Source: an uncultured Steroidobacter sp.
Lineage (GTDB): Bacteria; Pseudomonadota; Gammaproteobacteria; Steroidobacterales; Steroidobacteraceae
Assembly (NCBI GenBank): GCA_937864115.1
Contig: CALMII010000058.1
Coordinates: 62,001-126,000 of the forward strand
Direction of reading: 5' to 3'
Length of the DNA: 64,000 nt
Below, piece by piece: positions 54,518 through 61,934 of this stretch. Made by a program: the position numbers and the translations under genes. A model generated the notes under the pieces. It did no database searches and had not been told where the DNA came from. It was given only the letters and a program-made list of their open reading frames with translations. The number at the start of each line of letters is the position of its first letter. The first letter of the stretch is position 1.

Positions 54518-54582
54518 TCCTGTAGGTCAGGCTTTAGCCTGACTCCAACAAAGGCCGGCTGAAGCCGGCCCCACAGGAAGAG
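54518..54582. repeat. Dispersed bipartite palindromic element, copy 5 (before mfd)
   Basis: GTCAGGC-TTTA-GCCTGAC at 54526-54543 and GGCCGGC-TGAA-GCCGGCC at 54553-54570, with edges TCCTGTAG and CCCCACAGGAAGAG. It has the same orientation as copy 1 and is one of the best preserved. Confidence 0.88.
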
Positions 54583-54670
54583 TCCCCAGTCCCGCCCGTG
54601 CTACCCTGCCCGCCCCTTCGGGGACGCCGACGCGTCTGCCCGAGTGTTTTCTATTGCAGTGGCGTACCGA

Positions 54671-57600
54671 ATGTCCCCGCACGACGAACCCCTTCTTCCC
54701 AGCAAGGTCCGCATGCAGGTCCGCTGGGGTCAGTTGTATGGCTCTGCCACCTCGCTGTGGCTGGCCGAAGCCGCGCGCCGCGCCTCCGCGCCGCTGCTGG
54801 TCATCGCCGCCGATGCGCGTCAGGCGAGTCGCTACGAAGACGAACTGCGATTCTTCTGCGAACCCGGCCTGTACATCGAAAGCTTTCCCGACTGGGAAAC
54901 GCTGCCCTACGACCTGTTCTCGCCCCATCCCGACATCGTCTCGCAACGGCTGCGCATGCTGGCCGCGCTGCCGCGGCTCACGAAGGGCATCGTCATCGTC
55001 GATCTGGAAACGCTGTTGCAGCGGCTGGCGCCGCACACCTACATCGATGCGCATGCGTTCGATCTCGCGGCAAAGCAGACCGTCGATATCGAAGCCTTCC
55101 GCACGCGCCTCGCGGGCGCCGGTTACGTCGCCGCCTCGCAGGTGATCGCGCCGGGCGAGTTCGCCGTGCGCGGGTCGATCATCGACCTGTTTCCCATGGG
55201 CAGCGCGACGCCCTATCGCATCGATCTGTTCGACGACGAAGTCGAAAGTATTCGCGTGTTCGATCCGGAGACGCAGCGCTCCGGCGACAAGGTGCCGGCG
55301 CTGCGCCTGCTGCCGGCGCGCGAATTTCCGCTGACGGCCGAAGGCATCCAGGCGTTCAAGCGTCGCTTCCGCAACCGCTTTCCCGGCGACCTCACGCGCA
55401 TGCCGATCTATCAGGACATCGCCGAAGGTTCGCCGCCCGCGGGCATCGAGTACTACCTGCCGCTGTTCTTCGACGCGAGCGCGACGCTGTTCGACTACCT
55501 GCCCGCCAACACGCTGGTTGCTTCCGATCTCGACATCGATTCGGCCGCCGGACAGGCGTTCGCGGAAATCCAGCTGCGTTACGAGCAGCGCGGTCACGAT
55601 GCCTCGCGGCCGATCCTCGCGCCCGCGGAAGTGTTCATGCCGCCGGATGAACTGCTGCAACGTCAGTCCGCATTCCGTCGCATCGATCTGTCGCGCGTCG
55701 AACTCGATCCACTCACACAAACCTTGCCGCACCAGAATTTCGGTACCAAACCGCCGCCGAATCTGCGCGTCGATGTGCGCAGCGATGATCCGGCGCGCGG
55801 GCTCGCTGCGTTCCTGATGGAGTTCCAAGGGCGCGTGCTCATCGCGGCCGAATCGGCCGGTCGCCGCGAAATGCTGCTCGACATCCTGCGCAAGCGCCAG
55901 ATCGAGCCTGCACTGGCCGACACCTGGGGCAGTTTCCGCGACGGTGATGCGCCGCTCGCGATCACGGTCTCGCCGATCAGCACCGGTCTAGTGCTCGACC
56001 AGCCGCATCTGGCCTTGATCGCTGAAGAACAGCTGTTCGGCGAACGCGCACGCCAGGAACGCCGCCGGCGCCGACCGGAACGCGATCCGGAAAAGATCAT
56101 CCGCGATCTCACCGACCTGCACGCCGGCTCGCCCGTCGTGCACGAGCACTACGGCGTCGGTCGCTTCCTCGGTCTGCAGACGCTCGATGTCGGCGGCCTG
56201 ACCAGCGAGTTCCTGGTCCTCGAATACGCCGACAACGACAAGCTGTACGTGCCCGTGCAGGCGCTGGATCTCATCAGTCGCTACACCGGCTCGGCGCCCG
56301 AACATGCGCCGCTGCACAAGCTCGGCACCGATGCATGGCAGAAAGCCCGCAAGAAAGCGGCGCAACGCATCCGCGATACCGCGGCGGAATTGCTCGATCT
56401 GTATTCGCGCCGCGCCGCGCGCCAGGGCGAACAGCTCGCGGCGAATGAGGATGATCTGCGCGCCTTCGAGGCCGCGTTCAAGTTCGAGGAAACGCCGGAC
56501 CAGGCACAGGCGATCGACGCCGTCATCGCCGATCTCGGCAGCGGCAAGCCCATGGATCGCGTCGTCTGCGGCGACGTTGGTTTCGGCAAGACGGAAGTCG
56601 CGCTGCGCGCTGCGTTCGTCGCGGTGCAGGCCGGCAAGCAGGTCGTCGTACTCGTGCCAACGACGCTGCTCGCGCAACAGCACTACCAGACCTTCGCCGA
56701 CCGCTTCGCCGACTGGCCGGTACGCATCGAATCGCTGTCGCGCTTCCGCAGTACCAGGGAAGTCGATCAGGTATTGCAGGGACTGGAGGGCGGCCAGGTC
56801 GACATCGTCGTCGGCACGCATCGCCTGCTGCAGACCGGCATCAAGTTCGCGCGCCTCGGTCTGCTCATCATCGACGAGGAACACCGCTTCGGCGTCAAGG
56901 ACAAGGAACGGCTCAAGCAACTGCGCGCCGAAGTCGACGTGCTGACGCTCACGGCCACGCCGATTCCGCGCACGCTCAACATGGCGATGGGGGGCCTGCG
57001 CGAACTGTCGCTGATCACGACGCCGCCGGTCTCACGTCTCTCCATCAAGACGTTCGTCTCGCAGTGGGACACGGCGACCATCCGCGAAGCCTGCTTGCGC
57101 GAACTGCGTCGCGGCGGACAGGTGTACTTCCTGCACAATAGCGTCGATACGATCGAGAAGACCGCCAAGACGCTGGCCGAACTCGTACCCGAAGCGCGCA
57201 TCGCCGTCGGCCACGGCCAGATGCGCGAGCGCGACCTGGAACAGGTGATGCTCGACTTCTATCACCAGCGCTCCAACCTGCTGGTGTGCACGACCATCGT
57301 CGAAAGCGGCATCGACGTGCCGTCGGCGAACACCATCATCATCGACCGCGCCGACAAGCTCGGTCTCGCGCAGCTTCATCAGCTACGCGGCCGTGTCGGC
57401 CGCTCGCACCACCAGGCCTATGCCTACCTGCTGACGCCGCCGCGCAATCTCATGACGGCGGATGCGGTGAAGCGGCTCGAAGCGATCGAATCGCTCGAAG
57501 ATCTGGGCGCCGGCTTCACGCTGGCCACGCACGATCTGGAAATCCGCGGCGCCGGCGAACTGCTGGGCGAGGAACAGACCGGCCAGATCCAGGAGATCGG

Positions 57601-58156
57601 CTACGCGCTGTACATGGAAATGCTCGAGCGGGCGGTGAATGCGTTGAAGGCCGGCAAGATTCCCGATCTCGAAGGCACGATGCACCAGGGACCGGAAGTC
57701 GATCTGCATCTGCCCGCATTGCTGCCCGACGACTATCTGCCGGACGTGCACCTGCGGCTCGTGCTCTACAAGCGCATCGCGGCCGCACCCACCAGCGACG
57801 AACTGCGCGAACTGCAAGTGGAAATGATCGACCGCTTCGGCCTGCTGCCGCCCCCCGCCAAGAACCTGTTCCGGCTCGCGCAGGTCAAGCTCACTGCCAA
57901 GGCCCTCGGCCTGCGCAAGATCGATATCGGTCCGGGCGGCGGCTCGGTGACATTTGAAAAAGACACCGCCGTGGATCCGGGCACGCTGATTCGGTACGTG
58001 CAGCAGAATGCGCGCACGCATCGACTGGAAGGCGGCGTGAAGCTGCGCTTCACATTGAAGCTGGAAACGGATGAGCGGCGATTCGAGGCGGCGGAGCAGC
58101 TGGTGGAGGCACTGGGAAAGAAGCCGCCACCGGTTGAGAGCAAGAAGAAAAAGTAG
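54671..58156 (+). CDS. mfd: Transcription-repair coupling factor Mfd
   Basis: 1161 aa from ATG at 54671; a GTG at 54644 is also open. Removes RNA polymerase stalled at lesions and recruits UvrA. Order: UvrB-like domain 1 (about 20-350), RNA-polymerase-interacting CarD-like domain (HEHYGVGRFLGLQTL near 490), RecG-like helicase with CGDVGFGKTEVALRA near 635 and IIDEEHRFGV near 740, GRVGRSHHQAYAYLL, and the C-terminal TRCF domain. The C-terminus ends in a lysine run. No ribosome site is obvious. Confidence 0.97.
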   Translation: MSPHDEPLLPSKVRMQVRWGQLYGSATSLWLAEAARRASAPLLVIAADARQASRYEDELRFFCEPGLYIESFPDWETLPYDLFSPHPDIVSQRLRMLAALPRLTKGIVIVDLETLLQRLAPHTYIDAHAFDLAAKQTVDIEAFRTRLAGAGYVAASQVIAPGEFAVRGSIIDLFPMGSATPYRIDLFDDEVESIRVFDPETQRSGDKVPALRLLPAREFPLTAEGIQAFKRRFRNRFPGDLTRMPIYQDIAEGSPPAGIEYYLPLFFDASATLFDYLPANTLVASDLDIDSAAGQAFAEIQLRYEQRGHDASRPILAPAEVFMPPDELLQRQSAFRRIDLSRVELDPLTQTLPHQNFGTKPPPNLRVDVRSDDPARGLAAFLMEFQGRVLIAAESAGRREMLLDILRKRQIEPALADTWGSFRDGDAPLAITVSPISTGLVLDQPHLALIAEEQLFGERARQERRRRRPERDPEKIIRDLTDLHAGSPVVHEHYGVGRFLGLQTLDVGGLTSEFLVLEYADNDKLYVPVQALDLISRYTGSAPEHAPLHKLGTDAWQKARKKAAQRIRDTAAELLDLYSRRAARQGEQLAANEDDLRAFEAAFKFEETPDQAQAIDAVIADLGSGKPMDRVVCGDVGFGKTEVALRAAFVAVQAGKQVVVLVPTTLLAQQHYQTFADRFADWPVRIESLSRFRSTREVDQVLQGLEGGQVDIVVGTHRLLQTGIKFARLGLLIIDEEHRFGVKDKERLKQLRAEVDVLTLTATPIPRTLNMAMGGLRELSLITTPPVSRLSIKTFVSQWDTATIREACLRELRRGGQVYFLHNSVDTIEKTAKTLAELVPEARIAVGHGQMRERDLEQVMLDFYHQRSNLLVCTTIVESGIDVPSANTIIIDRADKLGLAQLHQLRGRVGRSHHQAYAYLLTPPRNLMTADAVKRLEAIESLEDLGAGFTLATHDLEIRGAGELLGEEQTGQIQEIGYALYMEMLERAVNALKAGKIPDLEGTMHQGPEVDLHLPALLPDDYLPDVHLRLVLYKRIAAAPTSDELRELQVEMIDRFGLLPPPAKNLFRLAQVKLTAKALGLRKIDIGPGGGSVTFEKDTAVDPGTLIRYVQQNARTHRLEGGVKLRFTLKLETDERRFEAAEQLVEALGKKPPPVESKKKK

Positions 58157-58206
58157 CGCGCCTCTTTGTCTTCTCTCTCCCATCGCTCAACGACACCACT
58201 GTCGCA

Positions 58207-58349
58207 GTGAGTGTCGGCTCCGAGCGGCTTTGCTGGACCGTCGCGCGCAGGGATGCGCGCGCCGGAGCCTACATGGATGTATTTACGACGCCTCGAAGTC
58301 CCCGACGGGGGACGGCGTTCCAGCAAAGCCGCTCGGAGCCGGCGCTCAC
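58207..58349. repeat. Long imperfect inverted repeat element after mfd
   Basis: Two 31-bp arms (58207-58237 and 58319-58349) match with only two mismatches; each contains CGGCTCCGAGCGGCTTTGCT or its complement. Between them are CGCGCGC-AGGGAT-GCGCGCG (58242-58261), an unpaired CCTACATGGATGTATTTACG segment and GTCCCC/GGGGAC (58298-58313). The result is a three-way folded structure of about 143 bp. It encodes no transposase and looks like a mobile or structured intergenic repeat, different from the bipartite family. Confidence 0.8.
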
Positions 58350-58363
58350 GGTGAGTTAAGCGC

Positions 58364-58410
58364 TCTTCCTCTGCAAAGGAGGCCGGCTGAAGCCGGCCCC
58401 ACAGGAAGAG
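58364..58410. repeat. Dispersed palindromic element, copy 6 (single palindrome)
   Basis: Only GGCCGGC-TGAA-GCCGGCC (58381-58398) with the CCCCACAGGAAGAG edge is present; the GTCAGGC palindrome is missing, though CTTCCT at 58365-58370 may be the other edge. A half-element form of the family. Confidence 0.75.
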
Positions 58411-58419
58411 AAACCCCGG

Positions 58420-58508
58420 AGCCCCCACCCTAACCCTCTCCCCTCTCCGGGGGATTCCGTCGCGCTTACGCGCTCCTCCTCCCCGCTTCGCGGAGGAGGG
58501 GAGGAAGT
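58420..58508. repeat. CCCTAACCCTCTCCCC-type intergenic repeat
   Basis: The stretch CCCACCCTAACCCTCTCCCC followed by the palindrome CTCCTCCCCGCTTCGCGGAGGAG-type hairpin (58473-58500) resembles a repeat I know from many proteobacterial genomes. It lies directly upstream of csiV. It is a third repeat type in the same 350-bp gap. Confidence 0.6.
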
Positions 58509-58548
58509 GGACGCCCTCAGGAAAGATCGCCTTGCTACACTCCCGCGC

Positions 58549-59160
58549 ATGAACAGAACCGCCATCGTGAAAGCCGCAGCGACCGCGGCGCTTGCACTCA
58601 TCATCGGTGCCGCCAGCGCACAGACGGGACTGCAGTCGTATGACGTCGAGCTGGTGATCTTCCGCAATCTGTCGTCGAACGCGACGAACGAGGACTGGTC
58701 GCGGGGGCTTGGATCGACCTCGCAAAGCACGGCGCTGGGCGATGAAGAAGAATCGGGCGGCGCGGCCGCGGAGAGTGCGCCGGTCGCTACCGCGACCGAA
58801 ACCTTTCCCGATATGCCGGCCGGCAAGATGAAACTCGGCGCGATCGCCGACCAGCTCAAGCGCAGCCGCGGCTACCAGACCCTTGCCCACTTCGGCTGGA
58901 CCCAGCCGGGCTTCCCGCGTACGGAAGCACACTACATGGCGATCGATTCGAAGGTGGGCGCCGGCAGCGGCCTCACCGGGCGCGTCGCACTGTCACGCGG
59001 CCGCTACCTGCATCTCACGCTCGACCTGGTATTGCAGCCGCCGGGATCGGAAGAGCGCTATGTCCTGCGACAGACGCGCCGGATGCGCAGCAACGAAAGG
59101 CATTACATCGATCACCCGAAGTTCGGCGTGATTGCGCTGATTACGCAGAGCGAGGGCTGA
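58549..59160 (+). CDS. csiV: CsiV-family periplasmic protein
   Basis: 203 aa from ATG at 58549. Signal peptide ends IIGAASA-QTG near residue 24. The mature start YDVELVIFRN is the family hallmark; the C-terminal half has GRYLHLTLDLVLQPP, RRMRSNERHYIDHPKFGVIA. CsiV is a peptidoglycan-binding protein described in Shewanella; homologues follow mfd in Pseudomonas-type genomes. An internal Glu/Ala/Ser-rich linker (DEEESGGAAAESAP) is low complexity. No clear ribosome site. Confidence 0.82.
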   Translation: MNRTAIVKAAATAALALIIGAASAQTGLQSYDVELVIFRNLSSNATNEDWSRGLGSTSQSTALGDEEESGGAAAESAPVATATETFPDMPAGKMKLGAIADQLKRSRGYQTLAHFGWTQPGFPRTEAHYMAIDSKVGAGSGLTGRVALSRGRYLHLTLDLVLQPPGSEERYVLRQTRRMRSNERHYIDHPKFGVIALITQSEG

Positions 59161-59167
59161 GGGCTCC

Positions 59168-59234
59168 TTCTTCCTGTGGGTCAGGCTTCAGCCTGACACT
59201 CTCAGGCCGGCTAAGGCCGGCCCCACAGTCAGAG
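59168..59234. repeat. Dispersed bipartite palindromic element, copy 7 (csiV/GGDEF convergent ends)
   Basis: CTTCCTGTGG edge, GTCAGGC-TTCA-GCCTGAC at 59180-59197 and GGCCGGC-TAAG-GCCGGCC at 59205-59222, then CCCACAG. It starts 7 bp past the csiV stop and fills the gap to the convergent sensor gene. Confidence 0.88.
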
Positions 59235-59245
59235 AAGAAGACCGA

Positions 59246-60184
59246 TCACTCTTCCCTGCTCACCACCCGGTTCCTTCCGAGTTCCTTCGCATCCTTGAGC
59301 GCCTGCAAGGCGGCGGCATAGATGCGTGCCGGCGGCGCGTCGTGCGACGGCACCAGCGACACGACGCCGGCGCTGATCGTCACATAGCGCGAGACCGACG
59401 AACGCGGATGGTGAATGGCGAGATCGCGCACGCGTGCCAGCACGGCTTCGGCCAGCTTCGAGGCCTGCACGAGATCGAGTCCCGTCGTCAGCGCTGCGAT
59501 CTGGTCTTCATCGAAGCGACCGCACAGGTCGCTGGCGCGGCGGAAGCAGCCGCCGACCACGCGGGCGATGCGGCGGAACGACTGGTCGGAGCCCTGCCGG
59601 CCGAACACGTCGCGATAGTTGGAATAGTGATCGAGGTCGAATACCAGGAAGCTCAACCGGCGCGATTCGCGCTGCGCGAGACCCCAGTCGCGCTTGATCA
59701 GCTCTTCGAAGTACGGACGCCGCAACAGGCCGGTGAGCTTGTCGTCGCGCAGGTAGGCAAGCATCGTCTGCGTGCTCATGGTCGGATCCCGCGGTTCGGT
59801 GCGCAGTTCCGGACGGGCGCCGCTCTCGCGATGGAAGCTCGCGAAGTGCGTGATCTGGCCTTCCGGGTTGCGCAATGGCGCCAGCATGATCTCGTTCATG
59901 AACTGGGTGCCGTCGTTGCGATAGTTGCGCACGGTGGCGCGACAGGCGGTGCCGTCGCGCAGCGCATCGCGGATGCGGGCGAGGCCTTCCTGGTCGTGAT
60001 CGTCGCCGTGCAGGAAGCGCAGGTTGCGGCCAAGGATCGATTCGGCCGAGTAACCCGTGAGCTGCTCCATGGCCGGATTCACATAGGTCACGTTCCAGTG
60101 GCCCGAGGCTGCTTCGCACAGCGCCACGGCCTCCGGAGAGGACTCGACCATCGTTCTGAACAGATTCGGATCTACCGTGCTCAT
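59246..60184 (-). CDS. PAS domain protein with degenerate GGDEF domain
   Basis: 312 aa from ATG at 60184 (GTG at 60190 also open). N-terminal PAS/LOV-like domain, about residues 5-125 (YVNPAMEQLTGYSAESILGRNLRFL), then a GGDEF-like fold (LTGLLRRPYFEELI). At the catalytic loop GRFDEDQIAAL stands where active diguanylate cyclases have R-x-GGDEF, so both glycines and the catalytic Glu are replaced; the upstream metal/base motif reads FDLDHYSNYRDVFG. It probably does not make c-di-GMP and may act by binding. Note GRNLRFLHG rather than GRNCRFLQG: the flavin-bonding Cys of LOV domains is absent. Confidence 0.88.
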   Translation of the reverse strand: MSTVDPNLFRTMVESSPEAVALCEAASGHWNVTYVNPAMEQLTGYSAESILGRNLRFLHGDDHDQEGLARIRDALRDGTACRATVRNYRNDGTQFMNEIMLAPLRNPEGQITHFASFHRESGARPELRTEPRDPTMSTQTMLAYLRDDKLTGLLRRPYFEELIKRDWGLAQRESRRLSFLVFDLDHYSNYRDVFGRQGSDQSFRRIARVVGGCFRRASDLCGRFDEDQIAALTTGLDLVQASKLAEAVLARVRDLAIHHPRSSVSRYVTISAGVVSLVPSHDAPPARIYAAALQALKDAKELGRNRVVSREE

Positions 60185-60219
60185 CGCCACTCATCACCGG
60201 CGATCCGGTCGCGGGACGC

Positions 60220-61263
60220 TCATGCGTCCAGGCGCAATTCCGGTCGCTCCATGCTGCCCTTGATCGCCTGCTCGCAGCTTTGCCAGTCCGCCGATCCGCG
60301 CAAGGCGATGCGGTCCGTACCCAGCCTCCCGTGCAGGCGTGCCAATCGAATATGACTCAGAGGATCCCCGCTTCCCCGCAAAGAATCGATGACCTGGAGC
60401 ACACCTTGGCGATTGTTGCAGATGGGGACGATGTCGCAGCCCGCCGCCAGCGCGGCCCGGACACGCTCGGGCATGTCGCCGACGACCCCGGCGCCGGCCA
60501 TTGAGAGGTCATCGGAGAAGATGGCGCCGCTGAAACGCAGCCGGCCACGCAGCTCATCCTGCAGCCACCTGCGGGAAAACCCTGCGGGAAGCGGGTCGAC
60601 TTCAGCAAAGACCACATGCGCGGCCATGATCGAGGCCAGCCCGTTGTCGATCAGGCGCTGGTAGGGATAGATGTCGTCGTCCATGTCGACCAGCGGCCGG
60701 CGGTCGACCGGCATGGCCACGTGGGAGTCCGGGACGACCGCCCCGTGCCCCGGAAAATGCTTTGCCGTCGCGGACATACCGGCCTCCCGCATGCCGTTGG
60801 CAAAGGCGATCGCCAGCTCCGCAACGATGCGCGGATCGCGGTGGAAGGCCCGGTCGCCGATCACCGAGCTGACGCCGTAGTCCAGGTCCACGACCGGGGC
60901 GAAACTCATGTCGATCCCGACGGCCAGCAGCTCGGCCGCCAGCAGCCAGCCGCACTGCCGCGCGAGATGGCGGCCCTCCGCCGGGTCGATGTCGTACTGC
61001 CGGCCGATCGTCCGCATGGGCGGCAGGACGGTGAAGTCCTTGCGGAAACGCTGGACCCGGCCACCTTCGTGATCCACGGCCACCAGCAAGGGCGGCGTCC
61101 GCACCGCCCGGATCGAGGCCACCAGGGCTTCGAGCTGCTCGATGCTGCCGAAATTGCGCGTGAACAGGATGCAGCCGCCGACCAGCGGGTGGGCCAGCAG
61201 GTCGCGGTCCTCGACCGTGAGTTCGGTCCCGGCGACGTCGATCATGAGGGGGCCGAGGGTCAT
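60220..61263 (-). CDS. nagZ: Beta-N-acetylhexosaminidase NagZ
   Basis: 347 aa from ATG at 61263. Cytoplasmic glycosidase that removes GlcNAc from anhydro-muropeptides in peptidoglycan recycling. Family 3 features: PLMIDVAGTELT start, KHFPGHGAV with the substrate His/Lys, the flexible loop DSHVAMP with catalytic His, and the nucleophile Asp in IFSDDLSMAGA. Located near mfd-csiV as in Pseudomonas. The products can induce AmpC in species that have it; none is seen here. Confidence 0.95.
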   Translation of the reverse strand: MTLGPLMIDVAGTELTVEDRDLLAHPLVGGCILFTRNFGSIEQLEALVASIRAVRTPPLLVAVDHEGGRVQRFRKDFTVLPPMRTIGRQYDIDPAEGRHLARQCGWLLAAELLAVGIDMSFAPVVDLDYGVSSVIGDRAFHRDPRIVAELAIAFANGMREAGMSATAKHFPGHGAVVPDSHVAMPVDRRPLVDMDDDIYPYQRLIDNGLASIMAAHVVFAEVDPLPAGFSRRWLQDELRGRLRFSGAIFSDDLSMAGAGVVGDMPERVRAALAAGCDIVPICNNRQGVLQVIDSLRGSGDPLSHIRLARLHGRLGTDRIALRGSADWQSCEQAIKGSMERPELRLDA

Positions 61264-61275
61264 GGGAGAGACCAC

Positions 61276-61356
61276 AGGCGACGGGCGACAGGCAACAGCC
61301 AGAAAAGATCGACTCTGGCGTTCCGGCCGTCGCCTGTCGCCTGTCGCCTGTCGCCC
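61276..61356. repeat. Heptamer repeats in inverted arrangement
   Basis: Four tandem GTCGCCT units (last GTCGCCC) at 61329-61356 face three AGGCGAC-like units (AGGCGAC, GGGCGAC, AGGCAAC) at 61276-61296. The two blocks are complementary and could form a stem with a loop of about 32 nt. They lie between the CYTH gene and nagZ, just upstream of the nagZ ATG. Confidence 0.75.
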
Positions 61357-61360
61357 TGTC

Positions 61361-61831
61361 TCATCTCCACTCCCGATACGGCTTCTGCGCCAGGTTGAAA
61401 TTGTAGTACCGCTCGTCTTCCGTGACTTCCTCGCCCAGCCAGTCGGGGCGGGCGAAGACGGCGTCCTCGGACGGCAGTTCGATCTCGGCGACGATCAGGC
61501 CGGCGTTGGCGCCGAGGAATTCGTCGATTTCCCAGACCAGCTCGCCCATCGGGATGCGGTGGCGGTACTTCTCGACCAAGGGCCCGGTGCACAGTTCATC
61601 GAGGATCTGATCGGCATCGGCGCGCGGAACCGGATATTCGAACTCCAGTCGCGTCATGCCGGAACGCTTCGCCTTGAGGTTCAGCCATGCCTGCTCGCCC
61701 GCGATTCGGGCGCGGATGGAACAGGCGGCACCCGAGTTGAGATAGCCCTGCCGCATCAGTTCCCGACTGTCGACCTGCGAGCGCCAGGCGTCGGACTTCA
61801 CCAGGAATTTGCGTTCGATTTCGAGGGGCAT
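61361..61831 (-). CDS. CYTH domain protein (inorganic triphosphatase-like)
   Basis: 156 aa. Short single-domain CYTH protein. The N-terminal EIERKF is the ExExK motif of triphosphate tunnel metalloenzymes; further acidic and basic residues line the tunnel (IRARI, LNLKAKRSG, EFEYPV, YRHRI, WEIDEFLG, AEIELPSED). Bacterial members hydrolyse tripolyphosphate. Likely upstream of nagZ in one transcript. Substrate is inferred from the family. Confidence 0.9.
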   Translation of the reverse strand: MPLEIERKFLVKSDAWRSQVDSRELMRQGYLNSGAACSIRARIAGEQAWLNLKAKRSGMTRLEFEYPVPRADADQILDELCTGPLVEKYRHRIPMGELVWEIDEFLGANAGLIVAEIELPSEDAVFARPDWLGEEVTEDERYYNFNLAQKPYREWR

Positions 61832-61845
61832 GATGGGACCGGATT

Positions 61846-61927
61846 TCTTCCTGTGGGGCCGGCTTCAGCCGGCCTGCTGCAGGTTGAAGAGAAGAGGCCG
61901 GCTGAAGCCGGCCCCACAGGAAGAAGG
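61846..61927. repeat. Dispersed palindromic element, copy 8 (two identical palindromes in mirror order)
   Basis: CTTCCTGTGGG edge, GGCCGGC-TTCA-GCCGGCC at 61857-61874, a 21-bp spacer, GGCCGGC-TGAA-GCCGGCC at 61896-61913, then CCCACAGGAAG. Both palindromes are of the GGCCGGC type, so the whole 80-bp unit is an inverted repeat. It lies between the rlmD stop and the CYTH start. Confidence 0.87.
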
Positions 61928-61934
61928 GATGCTG

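Noticed and set aside
13391..61927. CRISPR array
   Set aside because: The repeated palindromes are scattered singly between genes, not regularly spaced with spacers.
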